Part shown: positions 36,110-44,979 of the stretch, in pieces
How the letters are laid out: every line of letters begins with the position of its first letter
Numbering within the stretch: position 1 is the stretch's first letter
Assembly: GCA_934364805.1 (NCBI GenBank)
Contig: CAKRMH010000006.1
Location: 62,001 to 126,000, forward strand
DNA length: 64,000 nucleotides
Reading direction: 5' to 3'
Source: an uncultured Lachnospiraceae bacterium
Lineage (GTDB): Bacteria; Bacillota; Clostridia; Lachnospirales; Lachnospiraceae
Program-made: the position numbers and the translations under genes
The notes under the pieces: model-generated
Seen by the model: only the letters and a program-made list of their open reading frames with translations
The model's database searches: none
What the model was told of the DNA's origin: nothing

Positions 36110-37537
36110 TTACTTTGTAATGATCTCGTATAATATGGCAACGATCCGGTCAATGTGCTCCAGATCGATGGATGCATAGTTCATAACAAACGTATTGTCT
36201 TCCAATACCTTCCCTGTTCCCGCATGGTAATAATCGGACACCGGAACCATGCGGATTCCTCTTGTTTTTGCCAGCTGGACGATCTCCGACTCTTTTTTGC
36301 CGGTCATAATATGCATCAGGAAATGGATTCCGGTCTCTTCTCCGGATATCGAGATCAGCTTTCCAAGACTGCTTTGCTGAAAAGCCTGAAGGATCTGATC
36401 CCTCTTATTCTGATAATAATTCCGCAGCCGGTTAATGTGCTTTTCAAAGCTTCCGTTTTCGATAAACCTTGCCAGCGTATACTGTTCAAAGTTTGAAACT
36501 GTACAGGAATAAAACGAGAGCCGCTCATAAAATTCTCTGGTCAGTGACTGTGGCAGTACCATATAACTGATTCGCACGGTAGATGCAAGCGTCTTGGAAA
36601 ATGTATTCATATAGATAACCTTTCCCGCTACATCAATGCTCTGAAGCGTCGGAATCGGCTTTCCCGTCAGGCGCAGTTCACTGTCATAGTCATCCTCGAT
36701 AATATAGCGCTCCTGTTTTTTGGCAGCCCAGCCCAGAAGCTCATATCTTCTGCTGATTGGCATGACAATTCCGGTCGGGAAGTGATGGGATGGCGAAATA
36801 TGTACAATATCAGTGCCTTCCTGTTCCAGTTTTTCCACCGAAATTCCTTCCGTATCCATATCAATATATCTGCATGCTACTTTCATGCTCTCATAAACCT
36901 TTGCAATCTTAAGATATCCCGGATTCTCTACCGCATAAACTCTTCTGTTTCCAAGCAGCTGGATCAACAGGCCATACAGATATTCGGTTCCGGCTCCGAC
37001 AATAATCTGTTCTGGTTTTACATCCATTCCCCGAAAATCCTTCAGATAAACTGCAATCGCATCACGAAGTTCCCGGATTCCCCCGCACGGTGAATTTGTC
37101 ATCAGTTCAATTCTGCTGTCACTGAGTACCTCCCGGATTGTCTTCGTCCATATGGTAAAAGGAAAAATGTCACTGTCCGTCTGATTGCTGGAAAAATCCG
37201 CAAGATACCCCTGTGTCATTCCTTCAGTTCTCTTTTTATCTACCGGTTTTGTCTTTTTTCTTTCTCCTGACACCTCAAGGCCTGAAAGTGCATATTTCAG
37301 ATCCGAAACGTAAAAACCTTTTTTTGCAACTGAATAAATATATCCTTCTGCCCTCAGCTGTTCGTAAGCGCCTTCTACCGTAATGACACTTATACCCAGA
37401 TTTTTTGCGAATGTACGCTTCGACGGAAGCTTTGTACCTGCCAGCAGATTCCCCATTACAATATCATCCCTGATACATTTATATAAATATTCATATAGAG
37501 AATCTGACCCTATATTTTCAAAACTATACGTCAACAT
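36110..37537 (-). CDS. pdxR: MocR/GntR-type regulator of PLP synthesis (PdxR-like)
   Basis: 475 residues: a GntR winged helix (about 8-78, SKRTFAKNLGISVITVEGAYEQL) joined to a type I aminotransferase domain (about 115-470) with the PLP lysine in NTFSKTLAST. Such proteins sense PLP and activate pdxST. It is divergent from pdxST with 136 bases between, the standard arrangement. The start ATG 37537 has only a weak ribosome-binding site (GAAAAGAA). Confidence 0.88.
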   Translation of the reverse strand: MLTYSFENIGSDSLYEYLYKCIRDDIVMGNLLAGTKLPSKRTFAKNLGISVITVEGAYEQLRAEGYIYSVAKKGFYVSDLKYALSGLEVSGERKKTKPVDKKRTEGMTQGYLADFSSNQTDSDIFPFTIWTKTIREVLSDSRIELMTNSPCGGIRELRDAIAVYLKDFRGMDVKPEQIIVGAGTEYLYGLLIQLLGNRRVYAVENPGYLKIAKVYESMKVACRYIDMDTEGISVEKLEQEGTDIVHISPSHHFPTGIVMPISRRYELLGWAAKKQERYIIEDDYDSELRLTGKPIPTLQSIDVAGKVIYMNTFSKTLASTVRISYMVLPQSLTREFYERLSFYSCTVSNFEQYTLARFIENGSFEKHINRLRNYYQNKRDQILQAFQQSSLGKLISISGEETGIHFLMHIMTGKKESEIVQLAKTRGIRMVPVSDYYHAGTGKVLEDNTFVMNYASIDLEHIDRIVAILYEIITK

Positions 37538-37581
37538 TTCTTTTCAATCTCCGAATCTGGTATTACTGAATATATTTATTT

Positions 37582-37616
37582 TGACCATTTATCCAAGGTC
37601 ACACATTCATTATAAT
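37582..37616. promoter_or_regulatory. pdxR-pdxST control site
   Basis: Inverted repeat TGACC-N10-GGTCA (37582-37601) followed by TATAAT (37611-37616) for pdxST; the -35 at the proper distance (TTTATC) is poor, as expected for a promoter that needs an activator. The repeat is a candidate PdxR site. Confidence 0.45.
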
Positions 37617-37673
37617 CATAGCCATATCAAAAGTAAAGAAAATCCCGCAGGATTTAAAGGAGGAAACCTATTT

Positions 37674-38552
37674 ATGGAAAATACAGAAAGATACCAGTTA
37701 AACAAACAGCTCGCCCAGATGTTAAAAGGCGGTGTTATCATGGATGTTACCACTCCGGAACAGGCAAAAATCGCAGAAGCAGCCGGTGCCTGCGCTGTTA
37801 TGGCTCTTGAACGCATCCCTGCAGATATCCGTGCAGCCGGCGGTGTATCAAGAATGAGCGATCCGAAAATGATTCGTGGAATTCAGGATGCTGTATCCAT
37901 CCCGGTCATGGCCAAATGCCGTATCGGTCACTTCGTTGAAGCGCAGATCCTTGAGAGCATTGAGATTGACTATATCGACGAAAGTGAAGTATTATCCCCG
38001 GCTGACGATGTATACCATATCAACAAACGTAATTTTAAAGTTCCTTTTGTCTGTGGTGCCAAAGATCTTGGCGAAGCACTCCGCAGAATCAACGAAGGAG
38101 CTTCGATGATCCGTACCAAAGGAGAACCTGGAACCGGAGATATCATCCAGGCAGTCCGCCATATGCGCAAAATGAACAGCGAAATCGCACGTCTTACCAG
38201 CATGCGCGAAGACGAATTATTTGAGGCAGCCAAACAGCTTCAGGTTCCTTACGAACTTGTTGCGTACGTTCACTCCAACGGCCGTCTCCCGGTTGTAAAC
38301 TTTGCAGCTGGCGGTGTTGCTACCCCTGCTGATGCCGCACTGATGATGCAGCTTGGTGCCGAAGGTGTCTTTGTCGGCTCCGGTATCTTCAAATCTGGAA
38401 ACCCGGAAAAACGTGCAAATGCCATTGTAAAATCTGTAACCAACTACACCGATGCGGATATGATCGCCAAATTATCCGAAGATCTTGGTGAAGCTATGGT
38501 TGGAATCAATGAGCAGGAAATCTCTTTGATCATGGCAGAAAGGGGCATCTAA
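37674..38552 (+). CDS. pdxS: PLP synthase subunit PdxS
   Basis: Builds pyridoxal 5-phosphate from ribose 5-phosphate, glyceraldehyde 3-phosphate and ammonia. 292 residues; the TIM-barrel motifs GGVIMDVTTPEQAKIAE, AVMALERIPADIR and VMAKCRIGHF (catalytic lysine) are intact, with FAAGGVATPADAALMM near the end. The start ATG 37674 has AAAGGAGG upstream; the earlier in-frame codons lie inside the control region. It overlaps pdxT by one base. Confidence 0.96.
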   Translation: MENTERYQLNKQLAQMLKGGVIMDVTTPEQAKIAEAAGACAVMALERIPADIRAAGGVSRMSDPKMIRGIQDAVSIPVMAKCRIGHFVEAQILESIEIDYIDESEVLSPADDVYHINKRNFKVPFVCGAKDLGEALRRINEGASMIRTKGEPGTGDIIQAVRHMRKMNSEIARLTSMREDELFEAAKQLQVPYELVAYVHSNGRLPVVNFAAGGVATPADAALMMQLGAEGVFVGSGIFKSGNPEKRANAIVKSVTNYTDADMIAKLSEDLGEAMVGINEQEISLIMAERGI

Positions 38553-39127
38553 TGCAAATTGGAATTCTCGCAGTACAAGGTGCTTTTGCCGAACATGAAA
38601 AAGTTTTGGAGCAGCTAAACATTCCATACGTTGAGCTTCGCAAAGCTGAGGATCTGGACACTCCCTATGACGGGCTGATCTTTCCCGGCGGCGAAAGCAC
38701 GGTTCAGGGCAAATTATTAAAGGAACTGGGTATGTTTGATAAGATCCATGCACAGCTTTTAGAAGGTATGCCGGTTCTTGCGACCTGTGCCGGCATGATC
38801 CTTCTTGCCTCTTCGCTTGACAATGATACACACCATTATTTTGGAACGCTTCCGGTCTCCGTAAAGCGCAATGCCTACGGCCGGCAGCTTGGAAGCTTTC
38901 ATACGATATCCGAATGCAAAGGACTCGGTGATATTCCCATGACCTTCATCCGTGCACCATATGTATCATCCGTTGATGATTCCGTTGACGTGCTTTCTGT
39001 TGTCGATTCTCACATTGTTGCCGTACAATATGAGAATCAGCTGGCAATGTCCTTCCATCCGGAACTGGATGATGATCTGCGCATTCATCAGAGATTTCTT
39101 GAACTTGTACAAAATCATGCATCCTGA
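38552..39127 (+). CDS. pdxT: PLP synthase glutaminase subunit PdxT
   Basis: Releases ammonia from glutamine for PdxS. 191 residues of class I glutaminase fold: PGGEST, the nucleophile cysteine in ATCAGMILLA (near residue 79) and the His/Glu pair in SFHPEL near the C-terminus. The start ATG 38552 shares the last base of the pdxS stop codon (TAATG), so translation is coupled. Confidence 0.96.
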   Translation: MQIGILAVQGAFAEHEKVLEQLNIPYVELRKAEDLDTPYDGLIFPGGESTVQGKLLKELGMFDKIHAQLLEGMPVLATCAGMILLASSLDNDTHHYFGTLPVSVKRNAYGRQLGSFHTISECKGLGDIPMTFIRAPYVSSVDDSVDVLSVVDSHIVAVQYENQLAMSFHPELDDDLRIHQRFLELVQNHAS

Positions 39128-39208
39128 ATGTTATAAACGGTCTGATATAGCACAAAAACTCCGGCAGCTGCCTCAAATTCATGAAGCAGCTGCCGTGTTT
39201 GATTTCTT

Positions 39209-41305
39209 TTATGTAAGAAGCCGTTCGAACTCCCCCTGTGGAAGTGGTTTCGAGAAATAAAATCCCTGTATAAAATCACAACCATAATCTCTTAAAAATT
39301 CGATCTGTTCTTCTGTTTCTACTCCTTCCGCAACCACCTTCATTCCCAGCCTGTGCGCAAGTTCAATAATTGATATCAGAATATTATTATTCTTTTTACT
39401 TCTTCCTATCCGATGTACAAATCCCATATCCAGTTTAATGATATCGAATTCAAAATCGCGTACTGTACTGAAGGACGAAAGACCACTGCCGAAATCATCC
39501 ACCAGCATTTTCACACCATACTTGCGTAACTCTGTCAGAAATTTACTACCGGTTTCATTGATTTCCGCATATGCAGACTCTGTGATCTCATAACGGAAAT
39601 TCTCTTTTGGAAGTCTGGAGTTTATGATATCCCGACGTATTTTATCCATAATGTTATTATCCATAAGATCCATTCTGGAAAGGTTCACAGTAACCGGAAC
39701 AATCCGTTTTCCCTCTTGAAACCGTTTCTCCAGGAATTCATGTACACGGCTGTTTACCAGTAGATCCAGTTTCGTTATATGACCACTTTCCTCTAATGCA
39801 GGAATAAAATGTTTTGGCAGGATTACCTCATTGTCCCTGGATATCCATCTGACAAGTGCCTCCGCAGAAACGATCTTTCTCGTCCACACATCAAAGATCG
39901 GCTGATAATATACGTGAAACTCATCATTTTTCAAGGCATGTTCCAGCTGTATCAATGCTATACTGCGCTGCTCATATTCTTTTCTCATATCACCGTTAAA
40001 TACAGCATAAGGCTGGACATACTGATTCGCAATATATGTTTTTGCAAGTTTTGCACGGTCACACATATCCGACACACTGAGCCTGCAATTCTCCGGTATA
40101 TAATAGATTCCACATCTCCCGTAAATATCGATCCTCATATCGTTGCGATACAAAGTTCCATGAAGGACTTCTGGAAGTCTGTCCAATTCCACATTGTCAG
40201 CTTCTGTGAGCACTGTAAAATGATCTGCCTCTACACGTCCGACTGCCAGAGGTTTCAAATAACACGTCTGCAATGCGTGCATTGCATCACACAGTACATC
40301 ATCTCCTACATCGTATCCAAACAGATCGTTAATCGCTTTAAAACGCTGAATATTAAAATATAGGATCGCAAACCGCTTGTCTGGATTGTTATGAATAATT
40401 TCTTCTGCCTTCTGTGAAAAACCTGTCCTGTTTAACGCCCCCGTCAGTGCATCTATTTCCGATGCTTTTGTCATATCATCCACAACAAACAAAAGCAGTC
40501 TCTGCTTTTCGTCAAACCAGTAATAGGTATAGCGTTCCACCTCATGAGCGGTATTATGTACGGTAAACGAAAATTCACCTGCCATTGTCATGTTATCGCT
40601 CAGATACTCCAGCGACGTGCAGCGGGCGAACTGCTCCTGGTCTTTTCCCAAAATACGCTGTCTGCACATATTCCGTACACATTCGTTATAGGAAAGTACA
40701 GAATCATCCTCCAGTTTCATTTCCTCAAAATGGTTAGATCTTATATATAAGATCTGCTTGTCCATTTCAATCAATCCCAAAGCTTTATAATCTGCCTGAT
40801 AGAGAATATCCTGAATCTGCTCATCAACGTATTTGCGTGTATAATCTTCCCATGTTGCGCATGCCTCAATATGACCATTCGCCGGATTCTGGAACATATT
40901 TACATTCACGCGGTAACAGCAGACACGGTTTCCTTTCTGAAAGCGATGCCTTGTCCGCAGCTGTGGTCTGCCTTCCTGAAACGTCCGGATCAGGTTGGTA
41001 CGGGAAAATTCCCTGTTGAACTCATCCCTGCTTTCCTGGTCAGGAATATAGTGATTGATATTGGTTTCCAGCCAGTGATAAACTTCCTGTCTGGAATGCT
41101 CAATGGTATTCTTCTCATATCCATCCCATAATATCCGTATCAGCTGATCCTGTGTTACATCAATATAAATCGCACCAACCTGATCCGCTCCTCCTGACAT
41201 CAGAAAATCTGTTCTTGCCTGATAGGTCTTCTCTGAATTCCACTGATTGTGAACAACGGAACTATCCCCATTCTTTTTCTGACTATTCGTATCCGTCTGA
41301 TTCAT
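39209..41305 (-). CDS. c-di-GMP phosphodiesterase with PAS-like and degenerate GGDEF domains
   Basis: 698 residues, no membrane helix. Order: two PAS-like sensor regions (about 35-280), a GGDEF domain (about 285-440) whose active site reads GRVEADHF instead of GGDEF and is thus probably inactive as a cyclase, then an EAL domain (about 450-695). The EAL residues are all in place: EALVRW, VNLSR, RYEITES, VDDFGSG, KLDMGFV and AEGVETEEQ. It should therefore degrade c-di-GMP, with the dead GGDEF domain possibly sensing GTP. GGGAG precedes ATG 41305. It is a single gene, with no partner cyclase in the window. Confidence 0.88.
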   Translation of the reverse strand: MNQTDTNSQKKNGDSSVVHNQWNSEKTYQARTDFLMSGGADQVGAIYIDVTQDQLIRILWDGYEKNTIEHSRQEVYHWLETNINHYIPDQESRDEFNREFSRTNLIRTFQEGRPQLRTRHRFQKGNRVCCYRVNVNMFQNPANGHIEACATWEDYTRKYVDEQIQDILYQADYKALGLIEMDKQILYIRSNHFEEMKLEDDSVLSYNECVRNMCRQRILGKDQEQFARCTSLEYLSDNMTMAGEFSFTVHNTAHEVERYTYYWFDEKQRLLLFVVDDMTKASEIDALTGALNRTGFSQKAEEIIHNNPDKRFAILYFNIQRFKAINDLFGYDVGDDVLCDAMHALQTCYLKPLAVGRVEADHFTVLTEADNVELDRLPEVLHGTLYRNDMRIDIYGRCGIYYIPENCRLSVSDMCDRAKLAKTYIANQYVQPYAVFNGDMRKEYEQRSIALIQLEHALKNDEFHVYYQPIFDVWTRKIVSAEALVRWISRDNEVILPKHFIPALEESGHITKLDLLVNSRVHEFLEKRFQEGKRIVPVTVNLSRMDLMDNNIMDKIRRDIINSRLPKENFRYEITESAYAEINETGSKFLTELRKYGVKMLVDDFGSGLSSFSTVRDFEFDIIKLDMGFVHRIGRSKKNNNILISIIELAHRLGMKVVAEGVETEEQIEFLRDYGCDFIQGFYFSKPLPQGEFERLLT

Positions 41306-41518
41306 ATACTCTTTCTCCCTTCAAGCGTCAGCGCCCCAGTTATGAAATTCGGAAGAACTTCAGATCTGTTTCAAGCTTTTCAACCAGCTGCTGAAACTCA
41401 CTTTTTCGCAAATATTACCCCTACTGAGTCTATCTGTTATTTATTTTTATGACACTATTTTAGCACTTTATTCCTAGCATTACCAGCCTTTCCGTTATGT
41501 TATACCTAATTTGTAAAA

Positions 41519-41552
41519 AGAAAAGCGGAATATGTCATGCATATCCCGCTTT
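41519..41552 (-). terminator. terminator of the Fur-family gene
   Basis: Minus strand AAAGCGGGATATG / CATATTCCGCTTT (one mismatch) with a 5-base loop, then TCTTTTT. Confidence 0.85.
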
Positions 41553-41571
41553 ATCTCATATTATGTAAATA

Positions 41572-42009
41572 CTATACTTCTGCACACTGACATGGCATAG
41601 CCACTACGTTTTTGATCTTCTGTCCACGCATATAACCGCATTTTTCCAGTCCCGCCTGAATAATCTGATGCCACTGGATTGCTGAAAGCTCCACCACCGA
41701 CTCGTCTTCAAATTCAATCGTGCAGGCTTCTTTCACTTCACATTCCTCGCCACATGCGATCTTATACATATTTTTTCTGCTGATCGCACCGACCTCTTCT
41801 AAAGTGTTGATCATGCGGTACACCGTAGCAGTACCAATCTTCGGATCTCTTTTGGAAGCCCGGTAATAGATTTCCTTGCAGCAGGAACAGTCCTCTTCAA
41901 GAATAATATCAAGAAGCATCTGTCTTTGCTTTGTTATCCTGCATCCCTCTTCCTTCAGTCTTTGTATGATCAGTTCCTTTTGCATTTGTGTTCTTCGATA
42001 ATCCTGCAT
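41572..42009 (-). CDS. Fur-family regulator, cysteine-rich and histidine-poor
   Basis: 145 residues. The N-terminal winged helix is clearly Fur-like (CRITKQRQMLLDII, IGTATVYRMINTLEEVGAI). The sensor part is unusual: ten cysteines (C..CSCC, CGEEC, EAC, EKCGY, MPCQC) and a single histidine, with no HHHDH-type site and few of the histidines that hold iron in Fur, PerR or Zur. Metal or cluster binding through cysteines is implied. It probably represses itself through the operator over its own promoter, and the DUF3793-flavodoxin operon through the same sequence. AGAGG precedes ATG 42009. Confidence 0.85.
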   Translation of the reverse strand: MQDYRRTQMQKELIIQRLKEEGCRITKQRQMLLDIILEEDCSCCKEIYYRASKRDPKIGTATVYRMINTLEEVGAISRKNMYKIACGEECEVKEACTIEFEDESVVELSAIQWHQIIQAGLEKCGYMRGQKIKNVVAMPCQCAEV

Positions 42010-42070
42010 AACAACCTCTTTTCTGTCAAACTTCTATATCCAACGTTGATAATTGTTTTCATCTACCGTA

Positions 42071-42088
42071 AGTTAGTATATTCTAACT
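42071..42088. promoter_or_regulatory. Fur-type operator over the Fur-family promoter
   Basis: AGTTAG-TATATT-CTAACT, the same arms and spacing as the site at 27395-27412, covering the -10 and spacer of the promoter. An adjacent palindrome ACTTCT-ATT-AGAAGT (42086-42100) overlaps its end and reaches into the -35, possibly a second half of a compound site. Confidence 0.7.
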
Positions 42089-42103
42089 TCTATTAGAAGT
42101 CAA
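42075..42103 (-). promoter_or_regulatory. promoter of the Fur-family gene
   Basis: Minus strand TTGACT (42098-42103), 17 bases, TATACT (42075-42080), fully overlapped by the operator palindromes. Confidence 0.75.
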
Positions 42104-42156
42104 TAACATTTTTGAGAAATTATTGCAGTTTTATCAATAGAATATCTCTTCCTTAT

Positions 42157-42546
42157 TTATGCATTACGTTTTGCATCAGCCTTTGCCTGGAACTTATCCT
42201 CAAAAACAATAAAGCGTTCATGTTCACCTTCACCGATCAGTCCGCATTCATCATATGCTTTCACTGAAAATGTAAGCGCACGTCCATTGATCTTGATCAG
42301 TTCTGTCTCGCATGTAACTTTCATGCCCACAGGTGTTGCTGCAACATGTTTTACATTGAGTGCAGTGCCAACAGTACCACTTCCAGGTTCCAGTTCTTTT
42401 TCCACACTTGTGTATGCAGTATTCTCCATAAGAGCGATCATTGCCGGTGTAGCAAAAACATCCATTGTTCCGCTTCCCATTGTTTTCGCAGTATTTTCCT
42501 GTGATACCACCAGTTCTTTTTTTCCTTTGATTCCTGTTTCTAACAT
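42157..42546 (-). CDS. hotdog-fold thioesterase (FlK-like)
   Basis: 129 residues of the single-domain hotdog fold. Threonine/serine near residue 40 (FATPAMIALMENTA) and the VKHVAATPVG segment, with His, match the fluoroacetyl-CoA thioesterase-like family found widely in Firmicutes. It hydrolyses small acyl-CoA esters; the natural substrate is unknown. Own promoter and AAAGGAGG before ATG 42546. Convergent or collinear partners are absent. Confidence 0.82.
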   Translation of the reverse strand: MLETGIKGKKELVVSQENTAKTMGSGTMDVFATPAMIALMENTAYTSVEKELEPGSGTVGTALNVKHVAATPVGMKVTCETELIKINGRALTFSVKAYDECGLIGEGEHERFIVFEDKFQAKADAKRNA

Positions 42547-42586
42547 TGTGTTCCTCCTTTAGTTCATAGCTTATTTCCTATGCCAT

Positions 42587-42637
42587 ATCGTATCATTTTT
42601 CACAGATGCTGTCCATATTTTCCAAGTTTATAAACTT
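42587..42637 (-). promoter_or_regulatory. thioesterase promoter with a 14-bp palindrome upstream
   Basis: Minus strand TGGACA (42610-42615), 17 bases, TACGAT (42587-42592). AAGTTTATAAACTT (42624-42637), a perfect palindrome, lies nine bases before the -35 and may be a regulator site. Confidence 0.45.
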
Positions 42638-42684
42638 TTTATAATTTCAGAAATGCCTTATTTCTAATGATCCCACACGTTTTG

Positions 42685-42711
42685 TTAGCACTCATTTAAA
42701 AAGAGTGCTAA
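42685..42711. promoter_or_regulatory. CIRCE element upstream of htpG
   Basis: TTAGCACTC-N9-GAGTGCTAA, a perfect match to the HrcA-binding CIRCE consensus. It lies seven bases before the htpG -35. HrcA itself is not in the window. Confidence 0.93.
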
Positions 42712-42718
42712 TTTTCTA

Positions 42719-42747
42719 TTGACTTTTTCCAAAACTGGTAATATCAT
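42719..42747 (+). promoter_or_regulatory. htpG promoter
   Basis: TTGACT (42719-42724), 17 bases, TATCAT (42742-42747). The leader to ATG 42840 is about 85 bases. Confidence 0.75.
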
Positions 42748-42839
42748 TTCAATTGATTCTAGTATATGATTCAAGATCAGATGCGTTTCAGGAATGTGCC
42801 TGATATCTGATTCAATTTATAATTAAAGGAGTTGTTGAC

Positions 42840-44930
42840 ATGAGTAACAAACATGGAAATCTTTCAATTGACAGCGATAATCTTTTCCCGATTATCAAAA
42901 AATGGTTATATTCTGACCATGACATTTTTTACCGTGAGTTAATCTCAAACGGCTGCGATGCGATCACGAAGCTGGCAAAGCTTGATATGATGGGTGAATA
43001 TACACTTCCTTCTGATTACAAGGCAAAAATCCAGGTAATCGTAGATCCGGAAGAGAAAACCTTAAAGTTCATCGACAACGGTCTCGGAATGACTGCAGAT
43101 GAAGTTGAAGAATATATTAACCAGATTGCATTCTCCGGTGCAACTGATTTCATTGAGAAATACAAAGATAAGGCAAATGACGATCAGATCATCGGTCACT
43201 TTGGTCTTGGTTTCTACTCTGCTTTCATGGTTGCCGATGTTGTTACGATCGACACCCTTTCCTATAAAGATGGCGCTGCTCCGGTTCACTGGTCCTGTGA
43301 TGGTGGAACCGAATTTGACATGACAGATGGAACCAAAAATACTGTCGGAACCGAGATCACGCTGTTTTTGAACGAAGACTGTCTCGAATTCGCTAATGAA
43401 TACCGCGCACGTGAAGTAATCGAGAAATACTGCTCTTTCATGCCAACGGAGATCTATCTTTCCAAAGCAAATGCTCCGGAAGAATATGAAACCATCGATA
43501 AAGAGGACAAACTTGATACCGATACCGTAATCGAAGAGATCCACGAAGAAGCCAAAACAGAAGAAAAAGAAAATGAAAATGGCGAAAAGGAAACTGTTGA
43601 AGTTTCTCCTGCAAAAGATAAATTAAAGATCGTAAAACGTCCGGTACCGTTAAACGATACGAAACCTCTCTGGGCAAAAACTCCAAGTGAGTGTACCGAC
43701 GATGAATACAAAGCTTTCTACCGTAAAGTATTTATGGATTATAAAGAGCCATTATTCTGGATCCACCTGAATATGGATTATCCTTTCAATTTAAAAGGAA
43801 TCCTGTATTTCCCGAAGATCAATACCGAATATGATTCCATCGAAGGAACGATCAAGCTTTACAACAATCAGGTATTTATCGCAGATAACATCAAAGAAGT
43901 CATTCCTGAATTCCTGATGCTGTTAAAAGGCGTGATCGATTGTCCGGATCTTCCTTTGAATGTTTCCCGTAGTGCACTTCAGAACGACGGATTTGTTAAG
44001 AAAATTTCTGAATATATCACCAAGAAAGTCGCTGATAAACTGATCGGGCTTTGCAAAACCGAGAAAGAAAGCTACGAAAAATACTGGGATGACATCAGTC
44101 CATTCATCAAATACGGCTGCTTAAAAGATGAAAAATTCTGTGATAAGATGAATGACTATATTCTGTTTAAGGATATCAATGGAAAATATCAGACACTTCC
44201 AGAACTCTTAAAACCAGCTGAAAAAACAGAAGATGCCGAGGCTGCAAACGAGACAGCATCTGATGTTGTTGGCGCAGATGGCAGTGATGCTGCTCCAGAA
44301 GAGAAAAAAGACGACCGTGCAATCGTATATTATGTAACCGACTGCAACCAGCAGGGACAATACATCAATTTATTCAAAGAACAGGGTATGAATGCCGTTA
44401 TCTTAGATCACAATATTGATACTTCATTTATCACTCAGCTGGAACAGCGCAATGACCATTATAAATTCATGCGTATTGATGCAGATCTTACCGAAAGCCT
44501 GAAATCCGATTCAGAAACGGATTATACAGAAGCTGCTTCTACTCTCTCGGATCTGTTTAAAAAGACATTAAACAACGACAAGCTCACTGTAAAAGTGGAG
44601 GCTCTGAAAAACGACGGAATCGCATCTGTGATCACACTTTCTGAGGAAGGACGCCGTATGCAGGATATGATGAGAATGTATGCAGCAAATGGCATGGGTG
44701 GTATGGATCCGAATATGTTTGCTGCCGACCAGACACTGACCTTAAATGCAAACAATGAACTCGTAAAATATATCCTTGAGCATAAGGATTCCGAACATGT
44801 ACCAATGTTCTGCGAACAGCTTTATGATCTTGCAATGCTCTCCAATCAGCCACTCTCTGTGGACGCCATGAGCAGATTCGTAAAAAGAAGCAATGACATT
44901 ATGTTATTACTTACAAAAGAGAATGCCTAA
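42840..44930 (+). CDS. htpG: molecular chaperone HtpG (Hsp90)
   Basis: ATP-dependent chaperone of 696 residues. The N-terminal GHKL ATPase domain has ELISNGCDAI, DNGLGMT and GHFGLGFYS; the middle domain has the client/ATP-arginine region LPLNVSRSALQ; the C-terminal dimerisation domain ends in a polar tail. A charged Glu/Lys linker (about 220-260) and an acidic insert (about 460-490) are longer than in the Escherichia coli protein. Control by CIRCE suggests HrcA regulation. AAAGGAG precedes ATG 42840. Confidence 0.96.
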   Translation: MSNKHGNLSIDSDNLFPIIKKWLYSDHDIFYRELISNGCDAITKLAKLDMMGEYTLPSDYKAKIQVIVDPEEKTLKFIDNGLGMTADEVEEYINQIAFSGATDFIEKYKDKANDDQIIGHFGLGFYSAFMVADVVTIDTLSYKDGAAPVHWSCDGGTEFDMTDGTKNTVGTEITLFLNEDCLEFANEYRAREVIEKYCSFMPTEIYLSKANAPEEYETIDKEDKLDTDTVIEEIHEEAKTEEKENENGEKETVEVSPAKDKLKIVKRPVPLNDTKPLWAKTPSECTDDEYKAFYRKVFMDYKEPLFWIHLNMDYPFNLKGILYFPKINTEYDSIEGTIKLYNNQVFIADNIKEVIPEFLMLLKGVIDCPDLPLNVSRSALQNDGFVKKISEYITKKVADKLIGLCKTEKESYEKYWDDISPFIKYGCLKDEKFCDKMNDYILFKDINGKYQTLPELLKPAEKTEDAEAANETASDVVGADGSDAAPEEKKDDRAIVYYVTDCNQQGQYINLFKEQGMNAVILDHNIDTSFITQLEQRNDHYKFMRIDADLTESLKSDSETDYTEAASTLSDLFKKTLNNDKLTVKVEALKNDGIASVITLSEEGRRMQDMMRMYAANGMGGMDPNMFAADQTLTLNANNELVKYILEHKDSEHVPMFCEQLYDLAMLSNQPLSVDAMSRFVKRSNDIMLLLTKENA

Positions 44931-44940
44931 AATATAGGTA

Positions 44941-44979
44941 CGAAAAAGCAGAACCCCATCAGGAGTTCTGCTTTTTTCG
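44941..44979. terminator. bidirectional terminator between htpG and the PAP2 gene
   Basis: Arms CGAAAAAGCAGAAC / GTTCTGCTTTTTTCG around CCCATCAGGA, with A- and T-runs serving both strands. Confidence 0.88.
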
